Shown here: in pieces, positions 52,937 through 62,092 of the stretch
How positions within the stretch are numbered: the first letter of the stretch is position 1
Layout of the letters: each line of letters starts with the position of its first letter
Assembly (NCBI GenBank): GCA_963748985.1
Contig: CAVVKQ010000003.1
Location: 1-64,000 of the forward strand
Source of the DNA: RPQJ01 sp963748985
GTDB taxonomy: Bacteria; Pseudomonadota; Gammaproteobacteria; Steroidobacterales; Steroidobacteraceae
Direction of reading: 5' to 3'
Length of the DNA: 64,000 nt
The notes under the pieces: generated by a model
Database searches by the model: none
Told to the model about the DNA's origin: nothing
The model's input: only the letters and a program-made list of their open reading frames with translations
Position numbers and translations under genes: made by a program

Positions 52937-52970
52937 TCCGACTAACCCCTATCCCCTAACCCCTAACCCC
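52937..52970 (-). repeat. Single G-rich heptamer array with G-quadruplex motif, after ftsA
   Basis: On the minus strand GGGGTTAGGGGTTAGGGG, then ATAGGGG, TTA and GTCGGAA, starting 2 nt after the ftsA stop codon. Four GGGG runs with 3-nt loops (52946-52970). Same family as the array at 39991-40154 but only one arm; the other side is replaced by the nonamer repeat. Confidence 0.88.
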
Positions 52971-52971
52971 T

Positions 52972-54204
52972 TCAAAAATTCCCCTTGAACCAGTCCCGCA
53001 TGCGCTGGATGGTCTTGCGCGGACCCATCCCGCCCTGCGACGACGGATGCACGTGGCGGGTGCTGCGCCCGAACAGCAGCAGCCCGACGCCGGTCGAATG
53101 AATCGGATTGCGCACGACGTCCACCAGCCCGCTCACGCCCTGGGGCAGGCCGAGCCGCACCGGCGCGTGGAAAATCTCCTCGGCCAGTTCGATGACGCCG
53201 TCCATTTTCGCGCTGCCGCCCGTGAGGACGATGCCGGCTGCGATCTTGTCGTGGTAATCGGAGCGCGCGAGTTCGTCGCGCACGAGCACGAAGATCTCCT
53301 CGTAGCGCGCCTCGACGACGCTTGCGAGCGTCTGCCGCGCGAGACGCCGCGCGGGGCGATCGCCCACGCTCGGCACTTCGATGGTCTCGTCCGCATTCGC
53401 GAGCTGCGACAGCGCGCATGCGTACTTCACCTTGAGTTCCTCGGCATGGTGCGTAGGCGTGCGCAGGCTCTGCGCGATGTCGTTGGTGACGAGGTCGCCC
53501 GCGATCGGGATGACGGCGGTGTGCCGGATCGCGCCGCCTGCGAAGACCGCCACGTCGGTGGTGCCGCCGCCGATGTCGATCAGGCAGACACCGAGTTCCT
53601 TCTCGTCGTCGGCCAGCACGGCGTAGCTCGACGCCAGCTGTTCGAGCACGATGTCCTCGACCTCGAGGCCGCAGCGCTGCACGCACTTGACGATGTTCTG
53701 CGCCGCGCTTTCCGCGCCGGTCACGATGTGGACCTTCGCTTCGAGCCGCACGCCCGACATGCCGACGGGCTCGCGAATGCCGTCCTGCGCGTCGATGATG
53801 AATTCCTGCGGCAGGATGTGCAGGATCTTCTGGTCCGCGGGAATCGCCACGGCGCGCGCCGCGTCGATCACGCGCTCGACGTCGCTCTGCGTGACTTCCT
53901 TGTCGCGGATCGCGACGATGCCGTGCGAATTCAGGCTCCGCACGTGGCTGCCGGCGATGCCGGCGAACACGGAATGAATCTGGCAACCTGCCATCAGCTC
54001 GGCTTCCTCGACCGCGCGCTGGATCGACTGCACGGTCGAGTCGATGTTGACGACGACGCCGCGCTTCAACCCGCGCGACGGGTGCGAGCCCACGCCCACG
54101 ACGTCGATCGTGCCGTCCACGGTAAGCTCGCCGACGATGGCGACGACTTTCGACGTACCGATGTCGAGTCCGACGAGCAGGTTTCTTTCGGGCTTTCTAG
54201 GCAT
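52972..54204 (-). CDS. ftsA: Cell division protein FtsA
   Basis: 410-aa actin-like protein that anchors FtsZ to the membrane. Starts MPRKPERNLLVGLDIGTSKV; phosphate and adenosine motifs VCLIDIGGGTTDVAVF and IVLTGGSAKMDGV are present. The C-terminal amphipathic membrane helix is MRDWFKGNF. The start overlaps the ftsQ stop by 8 bp. The stop codon is followed immediately by the G-rich array. Confidence 0.97.
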   Translation of the reverse strand: MPRKPERNLLVGLDIGTSKVVAIVGELTVDGTIDVVGVGSHPSRGLKRGVVVNIDSTVQSIQRAVEEAELMAGCQIHSVFAGIAGSHVRSLNSHGIVAIRDKEVTQSDVERVIDAARAVAIPADQKILHILPQEFIIDAQDGIREPVGMSGVRLEAKVHIVTGAESAAQNIVKCVQRCGLEVEDIVLEQLASSYAVLADDEKELGVCLIDIGGGTTDVAVFAGGAIRHTAVIPIAGDLVTNDIAQSLRTPTHHAEELKVKYACALSQLANADETIEVPSVGDRPARRLARQTLASVVEARYEEIFVLVRDELARSDYHDKIAAGIVLTGGSAKMDGVIELAEEIFHAPVRLGLPQGVSGLVDVVRNPIHSTGVGLLLFGRSTRHVHPSSQGGMGPRKTIQRMRDWFKGNF

Positions 54205-54994
54205 CGGGTGTCGCGTCCTGCTGCGGGGCGACGGCCAGTGCGGAACGGGCGTTCCAGCCCACGCTGAAGCCGTTCGTGTAGCGCATGTCCACGTAATTGA
54301 TCTCCGCGACCCGCTTCGCCACCGTCGGGCTCGCGAGTCGAATGAAGCGTTCGAGGCGGTTCTTGACGTCCTGCCGGCCGAGCCTGACCTGCAGGCCATC
54401 CGCCAGCTCGAGTTCCCACGCACCGCGGTCGTCGAGCCGGACGCCCGTGAGGCGCAGTCCGGACTCGAGCAGGCGGCCCTGGGCATCGATGTACAGTTGC
54501 GCAACCTGCGACTCGCTGCCTTCCGGGCCTTCGAGCAGCGGCAGTTCCGGCGGCACGTAGCGCGCGTTGCGGATGAAGAGTTCGCCGCGCGCGTTCAGCA
54601 GCCCGGCGTCGTTCCACCGCGCCGCTGCCACCTCCTCGTTGATTACGACGCGGATTGCATCCGGCCACACACGGGTCACGACGGCACTGTCTACCCAGTC
54701 GGTCGACTCGACGCGCTTGCGAATGCGCTCAAGGTCCACTGAAGCCAGGCCGCCCTGCGCGACTTGCGCGACGGCGCTCTCGATCTCCGGTGGCGAGACG
54801 CGATGGAAGGTGCCTTCGAGCAGGACCCTGCGCACTGGACGGTCCAGCGCAAAGATCAGCAGCAGCACCACTACTGCACAGCCGGCGACGATGGCGGCCG
54901 TGGTCCCGATCGCGCTCCAGTCCAGGCTCTCCCACCACTTGGGCTCGGGTCGGGTCGCCTGCTTGCGCTGCTTCTTGCCGAACGGCAGTTTCAT
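54197..54994 (-). CDS. ftsQ: Cell division protein FtsQ
   Basis: 265-aa divisome protein that recruits FtsB and FtsL. Basic cytoplasmic N-terminus MKLPFGKKQRKQATRP, one membrane segment at about 31-51 (GTTAAIVAGCAVVVLLLIFA), then POTRA (RRVLLEGTFHRVSPPEIESA) and beta domains. The open frame extends further upstream into ddlB, but the ATG at 54994 is correct: 4-bp overlap with the ddlB stop. Confidence 0.95.
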   Translation of the reverse strand: MKLPFGKKQRKQATRPEPKWWESLDWSAIGTTAAIVAGCAVVVLLLIFALDRPVRRVLLEGTFHRVSPPEIESAVAQVAQGGLASVDLERIRKRVESTDWVDSAVVTRVWPDAIRVVINEEVAAARWNDAGLLNARGELFIRNARYVPPELPLLEGPEGSESQVAQLYIDAQGRLLESGLRLTGVRLDDRGAWELELADGLQVRLGRQDVKNRLERFIRLASPTVAKRVAEINYVDMRYTNGFSVGWNARSALAVAPQQDATPDA

Positions 54995-55956
54995 CGACGT
55001 GCCTCCTGGACACGGCAGCTCGTTTCGAGGACCCGCCAGACGAGCTCGTCGAATTCGATCCCGCGCTGGCGTGCGGCCTTCGGCACCAGCGAATGACTGG
55101 TCATGCCCGGCGCCGTGTTCACTTCGAGCAACCACGGCCTGCCCGCACGGTCGCGCATGAAATCGACGCGGCCCCAGCCGCTGCAGCCGACCGCAAAAAA
55201 CGCCGCGAGGGTAAGGCCCGCAAGTTCCTGCTCCGCGGCACCCGTCATGCCGGGACACAGGTACTGCGTGTCCTCGGCGACGTACTTCGCGTGGTAGTCG
55301 TAGTACTCGCCAGCCGGCACGATCCGGATGGACGGCAGCGCTTCGAGCCCAAGCACGCCCACCGTGTACTCCTCGCCCTGGATCAGCTGCTCGACCAGCA
55401 GCGAGCCTTCGTAACGCGCCGCCAGCTCGACGGCCGCCACGAGATCCGCATCCCTGAAGCAGCGCGTGATGCCGACGCTCGAGCCTTCGCACGCAGGCTT
55501 GACGATCACCGGCAGGCCCAGCTTGTGGGCTGCCGCGACGACGTCCTCGCCGCGCTGCAGGTTCACGTACGCCGGAGTCGGCAGGCCGAGTGCGAGCCAC
55601 ACCTGCTTGGTGCGGATCTTGTCCATCGCGAGCGCGGACCCGAGCACGCCCGAACCCGTGTAGGGCACGCCCAGTGCATCGAGCAGCCCCTGCAGTACGC
55701 CGTCTTCGCCACCGCCGCGGTTGCCGTGCAGGATGTTGAAGACCCGATCGAACTTGCGGCCGCCCGGCGCGTTCAACGCAGCAACCAGGGCAGGAATACC
55801 GTCGACGGCCGTGGCGTCGACGCCGCGGCGTTGCAGCGCTGCGAGCACGTTGCGGCCCGAATCGAGCGATACCTCGCGTTCCGACGACGTGCCGCCGAGC
55901 AGCACGGCGACGCGGCCGAACCGGGTGGGATCCTGGATGAGCAGGGGCGAAGTCAT
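54991..55956 (-). CDS. ddlB: D-alanine-D-alanine ligase B
   Basis: 321-aa ATP-grasp ligase making the D-Ala-D-Ala end of the peptidoglycan stem. RVAVLLGGTSSEREVSLDSG near the N-terminus, PYTGSGVLGSALAMDK, and the metal-binding end WLLEVNTAPGMTSHSLVP. Overlaps murC and ftsQ by 4 bp each, within a tightly coupled operon. Confidence 0.97.
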   Translation of the reverse strand: MTSPLLIQDPTRFGRVAVLLGGTSSEREVSLDSGRNVLAALQRRGVDATAVDGIPALVAALNAPGGRKFDRVFNILHGNRGGGEDGVLQGLLDALGVPYTGSGVLGSALAMDKIRTKQVWLALGLPTPAYVNLQRGEDVVAAAHKLGLPVIVKPACEGSSVGITRCFRDADLVAAVELAARYEGSLLVEQLIQGEEYTVGVLGLEALPSIRIVPAGEYYDYHAKYVAEDTQYLCPGMTGAAEQELAGLTLAAFFAVGCSGWGRVDFMRDRAGRPWLLEVNTAPGMTSHSLVPKAARQRGIEFDELVWRVLETSCRVQEARR

Positions 55957-57380
55957 GCGCGCTGGCCTCGCATCGCGACTGCAGCCGGCAGGGTGCGCGG
56001 CAGTTCGCTGGCGACGGCGCCGATGTGACCGGCGCCCATCGTCAGTACCACGTCGCCCTCACGCACGATTCCGGCCAGTGCGTCCGGCAGCTCGTCGAGC
56101 GACCTGAGCAGCACGGGTTCCACGCGGCCCCGTGAGCGGATCGCACGGCAGAGCGCCTTGCCGTCGGCACCGGGGATCGGGGCTTCGCCCGCCGCGTACA
56201 CCTCGGCCACGACGAGCGCGTCCGAATCGGCGAGCACCTGCGCGAACTCGTCGAGGAGATCGCGTGTGCGCGTGTAACGGTGCGGCTGGAAGGCCAGCAC
56301 GACACGACGTCCCGGCCAGCCCTGGCGTACGGCTTCGACGGTGGCAGCGATCTCTGTCGGGTGATGGCCGTAGTCGTCCACGATCGTGACCCTGCCGGCG
56401 CCGGTGTCGACGTCGGCGAGCCACTGCAGGCGACGTTCGATGCCCTGGAATCCGGCCAGCGCGCGCTGGATGGCGGCATCGTCGATCTCGAGCTCGGTCG
56501 CGACGGAGATCACCGCCAGGGCATTCAGCACGTTGTGGCGGCCGGGCAGGTTCAACGTGACCGGCAACGGCGGCGCGGCGCCCGGGCGCAGCACCGTGAA
56601 CTTCGACTGGCCCGCGAGTCGCTCGACGTCCACCGCACGCACATCTGCGGATTCGTCGAAACCGTAGGTCAGGTAAGGCCGCGCGATGCTGGGAATCAGT
56701 GCACGCACGTTCGCATCGTCATTGCAGACGACCGCGAGCCCGTAGAACGGCAGGTTGTGCAGGAACTCGACGAAGCTGAGTTTCAGCTTCTCGAAGTCGC
56801 CGCCGTGTGTGCCGAGGTGGTCGGCGTCGACGTTGGTGACGATCGCAATCATCGGCTGCAGGTGCGTGAACGATGCATCGCTCTCGTCGGCCTCGGCGAC
56901 CAGGAACTCGCCGGCTCCGAGACGCGCATTGCTGGCCGCGCTCTTCAGCCGACCGCCAATGACGAACGTGGGGTCCGTGCCGCCTTCGGCCATGACGCTG
57001 GCCATCAGGCTCGTCGTGGTGGTCTTGCCATGGGTGCCAGCCACGGCGATCGAATAGCGGAAGCGCATCAGTTCGCCGAGCATCTCGGCGCGCTTCACGA
57101 CCGGAATGCGCCCGGCCAATGCACGCTCCACTTCCGGGTTCGAGGCGTCAATCGCGCTCGAAACCACGACCACGTCGGCGCCATCGACGTTCCCGGCGCG
57201 GTGGCCGATCAGCACGCGCGCGCCGAGCTGCTGCAGGCGTTCGGTGGACTCGCCTTGCTTCAGGTCGGAGCCCTGCACCGCGTAACCGAGGTTCAGCAGC
57301 ACTTCAGCGATGCCACACATGCCACTGCCGCCGATACCGACGAAGTGGATCGTGTGAATCCGGCGCATGCGGTCCTTCAT
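55953..57380 (-). CDS. murC: UDP-N-acetylmuramate-L-alanine ligase
   Basis: 475-aa Mur ligase adding L-Ala to UDP-MurNAc. IHFVGIGGSGMCGIAEVLLN binds the UDP part; the ATP motif is VAGTHGKTTTTSLMA near 113-127. Central and C-terminal domains are complete (IVDDYGHHPTEIAAT). Overlaps murG and ddlB by 4 bp. Confidence 0.98.
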   Translation of the reverse strand: MKDRMRRIHTIHFVGIGGSGMCGIAEVLLNLGYAVQGSDLKQGESTERLQQLGARVLIGHRAGNVDGADVVVVSSAIDASNPEVERALAGRIPVVKRAEMLGELMRFRYSIAVAGTHGKTTTTSLMASVMAEGGTDPTFVIGGRLKSAASNARLGAGEFLVAEADESDASFTHLQPMIAIVTNVDADHLGTHGGDFEKLKLSFVEFLHNLPFYGLAVVCNDDANVRALIPSIARPYLTYGFDESADVRAVDVERLAGQSKFTVLRPGAAPPLPVTLNLPGRHNVLNALAVISVATELEIDDAAIQRALAGFQGIERRLQWLADVDTGAGRVTIVDDYGHHPTEIAATVEAVRQGWPGRRVVLAFQPHRYTRTRDLLDEFAQVLADSDALVVAEVYAAGEAPIPGADGKALCRAIRSRGRVEPVLLRSLDELPDALAGIVREGDVVLTMGAGHIGAVASELPRTLPAAVAMRGQRA

Positions 57381-58468
57381 GCCGCCTCCCCTGCCGCCTG
57401 CATGCAGGCGTCGGCCAGGCGCTCGTCCGCGTCGACGATGGCGCTCGTGCGCGCCGCCACGGCCATGCGCGAGAGCAGTGGGCGTCCGGCCTCGAGCAAC
57501 TTACGCAACAGGGCGGCAAGCGAAATCGGGGTCAGGTCGCCTTCGGGTAGAAGCTTCGCGGCGCCTGCCTGCACGGCGTACTGCGCGTTGCGGGTCTGGT
57601 GGTCGTCAACGGCGGCCGGGAACGGCACGAGGATGGCAGGCACGCCGGCCGCCGCGAGTTCGCTCACTGTCAGTGCACCGGAGCGACACACGGCGAGGTC
57701 GGCCCAGCCGTAGGCGCTCGCCATGTCGTCGATGAAGGGTCGCACGTCGGCCTCGATGCCACGCGAGCGATACGCCTGCACGGTTTCTTCAAAATTGTGC
57801 TTACCCGTCTGGTGCAGCACTGCAGGACGCAGCGCGGCCGGCAATTCACCGATGGCCGCAGGCAGCACGGCGTTCAGACGCGCAGCACCCTGGCTGCCGC
57901 CGAAGACCAGCAGGCGCACAGCGCCTTCGCGACCGGCGTAACGGCGCTCGGGCGGAGCGATGGCGACGATCTCCGGACGCACCGGGTTGCCGACGCGCTC
58001 GGCCCGCACGCCGCTGCCGAAACTGTTCGGAAACCCTTCGAGCACGCGCTTGGCGAAGCGCGCCAGTACGCGATTGGTGAGGCCCGCGACGGCATTCTGC
58101 TCGTGCACGACCAGCGGCCGGCCGAGCAACCATGCCGCGATGCCTCCCGGTCCGGACGCGAAACCGCCCGCACCAAGCACGACCCTGGGTTGATGCCTGC
58201 GGATCGCGCGCATCGCCTGATTGATGGCGACCAGCAGACGGAACGGAGCCGCCAGCAATGTCGCTGCACCCTTGCCACGGAGCCCGGTCACGCTGAGCCA
58301 CTCGACCGGAATGCCTGCGGCTGGCACGAGTCGCGCCTCGATGCCTTGCTGCGTGCCGAGCCAGACGATGTCGTAGCCGCGGCGCTGCAACACGCGCGCG
58401 GTCGCGAGCGCCGGGAAGACGTGTCCGCCCGTGCCGCCCGCCATGACCAGTGCAACCTTGCGCGTCAT
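57377..58468 (-). CDS. murG: UDP-GlcNAc transferase MurG
   Basis: 363-aa GT28 enzyme that turns lipid I into lipid II at the inner face of the membrane. Start MTRKVALVMAGGTGGHVFPA; LVVHEQNAVAGLTNRVLA and LLVFGGSQGAARLNAVLP are family signatures. The frame stays open far upstream through ftsW, but 58468 gives the ATGA overlap with ftsW and the proper N-terminus. Confidence 0.97.
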   Translation of the reverse strand: MTRKVALVMAGGTGGHVFPALATARVLQRRGYDIVWLGTQQGIEARLVPAAGIPVEWLSVTGLRGKGAATLLAAPFRLLVAINQAMRAIRRHQPRVVLGAGGFASGPGGIAAWLLGRPLVVHEQNAVAGLTNRVLARFAKRVLEGFPNSFGSGVRAERVGNPVRPEIVAIAPPERRYAGREGAVRLLVFGGSQGAARLNAVLPAAIGELPAALRPAVLHQTGKHNFEETVQAYRSRGIEADVRPFIDDMASAYGWADLAVCRSGALTVSELAAAGVPAILVPFPAAVDDHQTRNAQYAVQAGAAKLLPEGDLTPISLAALLRKLLEAGRPLLSRMAVAARTSAIVDADERLADACMQAAGEAA

Positions 58469-59661
58469 CTGCGACGGGCCTCGCGCGGTGCGACGCGTAC
58501 GCGTCCAGTGGCCTGCGTATCGTGGTGGATGCGCAGCAGCACGCCGATCCAGCCGAGCGTCACGAGCATGCTGCTGCCGCCGTAGGACAACAGCGGCAGC
58601 GTGAGGCCCTTGGTCGGCAGCAGGCCCATGTTCACGCCGATGTTCACGAACGCCTGCAGGCCCAGCCAGATGCCGATGGCCGCGGCCACGTACGACTGGT
58701 ACGCCTGCCCGGCCTGCGCGGCCTCGCGCGAGATCATGAGCGCGCGAGTCACGAGCAGCGCGAACAGTGCGACGACGACTATTACGCCGAGGAACCCGAA
58801 CTCCTCCGCCAGCACGGCGAAAACAAAGTCCGTGTGGGCTTCGGGCAGGTAAAAGAGCTTCTGTACGCTCGCACCGAGACCGACACCGAGCCATTCGCCG
58901 CGGCCGATCGCAATCAGCGACTGCACCAGCTGGAAGCCACTGTCGAACGGATCGCCCCAGGGATCGAGGAAGCCGGTCAGGCGGCGCAGCCGGTAAGGCG
59001 AGACGACGGCGAGCGCCGCGAGGCCGACGGAGCCGATGACGACCGGTGCGAGCAGGTGCACAACGCGCGCGCCGGCCAGGAACAGCACCCCGAGGCCAGT
59101 CGCGAACAGCACCGTGGCGGCACCGAAATCCGGCTCGCAGAGCAGCAGCACGGCGGCGGCCGCGAGCACACCGACCGGCACCATGAATGACTTGAAGTCG
59201 CTGCGCAGTTCGTCCGAGCGGCGCACGGCGTAGCTCGCGACGTACATCAGCAGCATCACGCGCGTCGCTTCGGACACCTGGAAGTTCATGAAGCCGAGCC
59301 GGATCCAGCGACGCGATCCGTTGACTTCGTAGCCGATGCCGGGAATCAGCACGGCGATGAGCAGCAGGAACGCGCCGCCCAGCAGGTACTTCGAATACTC
59401 GTCCCAGATGCGCGTCGGCACGGCCAGCCCGACGCAGCCGGCCGCGAGGCCCAGCGCCACGTAGACCAGCTGGCGCGTGAAGTAATGGAACGCCGCACCC
59501 GTCTCCTTCTCGGAGATGCCAATCGACGCCGACGCGACCATGACCAGGCCGATCAGCAGCAGGGCGCACACGGTGCCGATGATCCAGGGATCCAGCAGCA
59601 GGCGGCGCGGCTGGCCACTCGAACGAGCGTAACTGTTGACGGTGGAAGCCGGCGCGCTCAT
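58465..59661 (-). CDS. ftsW: SEDS glycosyltransferase FtsW
   Basis: 398-aa, ten-helix septal peptidoglycan polymerase. ATG at 59661 (MSAPASTVNSYARSSGQPRR) overlaps the murD stop. SEDS signatures include FVFAVLAEEFGFLGVI and NIGVNMGLLPTKGLTLPLLSY; the catalytic aspartate region is in the loop between helices 7 and 8. Works with FtsI, which lies outside the window. Confidence 0.96.
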   Translation of the reverse strand: MSAPASTVNSYARSSGQPRRLLLDPWIIGTVCALLLIGLVMVASASIGISEKETGAAFHYFTRQLVYVALGLAAGCVGLAVPTRIWDEYSKYLLGGAFLLLIAVLIPGIGYEVNGSRRWIRLGFMNFQVSEATRVMLLMYVASYAVRRSDELRSDFKSFMVPVGVLAAAAVLLLCEPDFGAATVLFATGLGVLFLAGARVVHLLAPVVIGSVGLAALAVVSPYRLRRLTGFLDPWGDPFDSGFQLVQSLIAIGRGEWLGVGLGASVQKLFYLPEAHTDFVFAVLAEEFGFLGVIVVVALFALLVTRALMISREAAQAGQAYQSYVAAAIGIWLGLQAFVNIGVNMGLLPTKGLTLPLLSYGGSSMLVTLGWIGVLLRIHHDTQATGRVRVAPREARRR

Positions 59662-61013
59662 GCAGCGAGACTCCTGACGGCGGCGGCGAATTCGTCGCCG
59701 CGATGGATGTAGTCGCGGAACATGTCGAGGCTCGCGCAAGCCGGCGAGAGCAGAACGGTGTCGCCCGGTTGCGCGACGGCTTGCGCCGCACGCACGGCCG
59801 CCGGCATGCCGCTGGCGCGCTCTGTGGCGCAGACGTCGGCCAGCGCGGCTTCGAGCGCCGGGGCATCGCGGCCGATCAGCACGACGTGACGGACCTTGCC
59901 GCGGAACGCATCCCGCAGCTCCGAGAAGTCCTGGTTCTTGCCATCGCCGCCGGCGATGACGATGAGCGGGCCGGCCAAGCCCCGTACGGCAGCGAGCGTC
60001 GCACCGACGTTCGTGCCCTTCGAGTCGTTCACGTAGCGCACACCGCCGACATCGGCGACCCACTGCGAGCGATGCGGCAGGCCACCGAACGCGCAAAGCG
60101 CATCGAGCGCCGCAGCGACCGGCAGTTCGAGGGCTTCGGCCATCGCGAGCGCAGCCATCGCGTTCGCCGCGTTGTGCAGGCCCTGCAGCCGCATCGCCGC
60201 GAGCGGCAGCAACGGTTCACCCCGTCGCACGATCATCGGCGCAGGCGAGTGTTCCAGCGTGTAATCGGCATCGTGGGACACGAGACTGAACGACACCACG
60301 GACTGGCCCGGGCGCGGCATGCCGCGCACCGCCGGGTCATCGGCGTTGATCACGGCAACTTCGCAACCGTCGAAGATGCGGGCCTTCGCCGCGCCGTACG
60401 CCTCGAGACTCGCGTACCGATCCATGTGATCGGGCGTGACGTTGAGTACGGTCGCAGTCACGGTACGGAGCGAGTGTGTCGTTTCGAGCTGAAAGCTCGA
60501 CAGTTCAAGCACGTAGAGCTCGGGCGTGGGACGCTCGAGCAGGTCGAGTGCCGGTTCGCCGAGATTCCCGCCCGCCACCGCGCGCCGGCCACCGGCGTTC
60601 GCAAGCTCCGCCACGAGGGTTGTCACGGTGCTCTTGCCGTTCGTGCCAGTGATCGCGGCCATCGGCGCCCGCGCCTCACGGGCAAAGAGTTCGATGTCAC
60701 CCACGACCGGAAGCCCACGCTCGAGTGCTGCGCGCACGACCGGTTCCTGCAATGACAGGCCCGGCGAAATCACCACTTGCGCAACATCATCGAGCAGCGC
60801 CGAGTCGAACGCCCCCGCCCGCAGTTCAGCGGCCGGGACATTCGCGCGCAGCGCATCGACGCCCGGCGGATTCGCGCGCGTGTCCGCGACCCGCACCGCG
60901 AGACCCTTGCGGTCCAGGTAGCGTGCAGCCGACAGCCCGGTGCGACCGAGTCCCAGCACCAGGGCGCGGGTGCCGGCGGCAAGCGGAGCCAGTGGGTGGA
61001 GTGCCTCGGTCAT
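59658..61013 (-). CDS. murD: UDP-MurNAc-L-Ala:D-Glu ligase
   Basis: 451-aa Mur ligase adding D-glutamate. N-terminal ALVLGLGRTGLSAARYL; ATP motif AITGTNGKSTVTTLVAEL; then LELSSFQLETTHSL and the C-terminal YVNDSKGTNVGATLAA. Start at 61013 overlaps the mraY stop by 4 bp; the frame's further upstream extension is inside mraY and not coding. Confidence 0.97.
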   Translation of the reverse strand: MTEALHPLAPLAAGTRALVLGLGRTGLSAARYLDRKGLAVRVADTRANPPGVDALRANVPAAELRAGAFDSALLDDVAQVVISPGLSLQEPVVRAALERGLPVVGDIELFAREARAPMAAITGTNGKSTVTTLVAELANAGGRRAVAGGNLGEPALDLLERPTPELYVLELSSFQLETTHSLRTVTATVLNVTPDHMDRYASLEAYGAAKARIFDGCEVAVINADDPAVRGMPRPGQSVVSFSLVSHDADYTLEHSPAPMIVRRGEPLLPLAAMRLQGLHNAANAMAALAMAEALELPVAAALDALCAFGGLPHRSQWVADVGGVRYVNDSKGTNVGATLAAVRGLAGPLIVIAGGDGKNQDFSELRDAFRGKVRHVVLIGRDAPALEAALADVCATERASGMPAAVRAAQAVAQPGDTVLLSPACASLDMFRDYIHRGDEFAAAVRSLAA

Positions 61014-62092
61014 CGGAGCTTGAGCGTCGCGAGGCCGAGCAGCACGAGGATCACGGTGATGATCCAGAAGCGGACGATGACTTTCGGTTCGGCCCAGCCT
61101 TTGAGTTCGAAATGGTGGTGGATCGGCGCCATCCGGAAAATCCGCTTGCCGCGGAGCTTGAACGACCCGACCTGCAGGATCACCGACACCGTCTCCATGA
61201 CGAACACGCCGCCCATGATGAAGAGCACGATTTCCTGCCGGACGACGACGGCGATGACGCCGAGCGCGGCCCCGAGCGCCAGTGCGCCGATGTCTCCCAT
61301 GAACACCTGCGCCGGATACGTGTTGAACCACAGGAACCCGAGGCCTGCGCCGAAGATCGCGGAGCAGATCACGAGCACCTCGCCCGCGCCGGCGAGGTAC
61401 GGGATGCCGAGGTAGTTCGAAAACACGACGTTGCCCGACGCGTACGCGAACACGCCGAGCGCACCTGCGACGAGCACCGACGGCATGATCGCGAGGCCGT
61501 CGAGGCCGTCGGTCAGGTTGACCGCGTTACTCGAACCGACGATCACGAAGTACGTCAGCGGGATGAAAAGGACGCCGAGCGGGACGACGAAGTGCTTGAA
61601 GAAAGGCACGTACAGCGTCGTGTCGGCGGGCGACTGCGCGGTGACGTACAGCACGATCGCGGCGCCGAGGCCGGCGAACGACTGCCAGAAGTACTTGTAC
61701 CGCGCGATCAACCCGCGCGAATTGCCGACGACGAGCTTGAGGTAGTCGTCCCAGAACCCGATCAGTCCGAAAGCGATGGTGACCAGCAGCACCACCCATA
61801 CGAAACGATTCGCGAGATCGGCCCACAGCAGCGTCGCAGCGACGATTGCCGCGAGGATCAACGCACCGCCCATCGTCGGCGTGCCGGCCTTGCTCAGGTG
61901 CGTCTGCGGACCGTCGGACCGCACGCGCTGGCCGACCTGGTATTCGGCAAGCCAGCGGATCATGCGCGGGCCGACCAGCAGCGAGATCGCAAGCGCCGTC
62001 AGTGCCGCGAGGATCGCCCGCAGGGTCAGGTACTGGAAGACGTGGAAGCCTGAGTAGTACTCGGCGAGCCAGGCGGCGACGTGGCGCAGCAT
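61010..62092 (-). CDS. mraY: Phospho-MurNAc-pentapeptide transferase MraY
   Basis: 360-aa, ten-helix enzyme that makes lipid I from UDP-MurNAc-pentapeptide and undecaprenyl phosphate. Motifs: GTPTMGGALILAA, the aspartate-rich LTDGLDGLAIMPSVLVAGAL, and MAPIHHHFELKGWAEPKVIV at the C-terminus. Follows murF directly. Confidence 0.98.
   Translation of the reverse strand: MLRHVAAWLAEYYSGFHVFQYLTLRAILAALTALAISLLVGPRMIRWLAEYQVGQRVRSDGPQTHLSKAGTPTMGGALILAAIVAATLLWADLANRFVWVVLLVTIAFGLIGFWDDYLKLVVGNSRGLIARYKYFWQSFAGLGAAIVLYVTAQSPADTTLYVPFFKHFVVPLGVLFIPLTYFVIVGSSNAVNLTDGLDGLAIMPSVLVAGALGVFAYASGNVVFSNYLGIPYLAGAGEVLVICSAIFGAGLGFLWFNTYPAQVFMGDIGALALGAALGVIAVVVRQEIVLFIMGGVFVMETVSVILQVGSFKLRGKRIFRMAPIHHHFELKGWAEPKVIVRFWIITVILVLLGLATLKLR

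Noticed and set aside
58469..59866. Upstream extension of the murG frame (and similar ones for ftsQ, ftsA, ftsW, murD)
   Set aside because: The extensions lie inside neighbouring genes and have no family similarity; the chosen ATGs give standard N-termini and mostly 4-bp overlaps.
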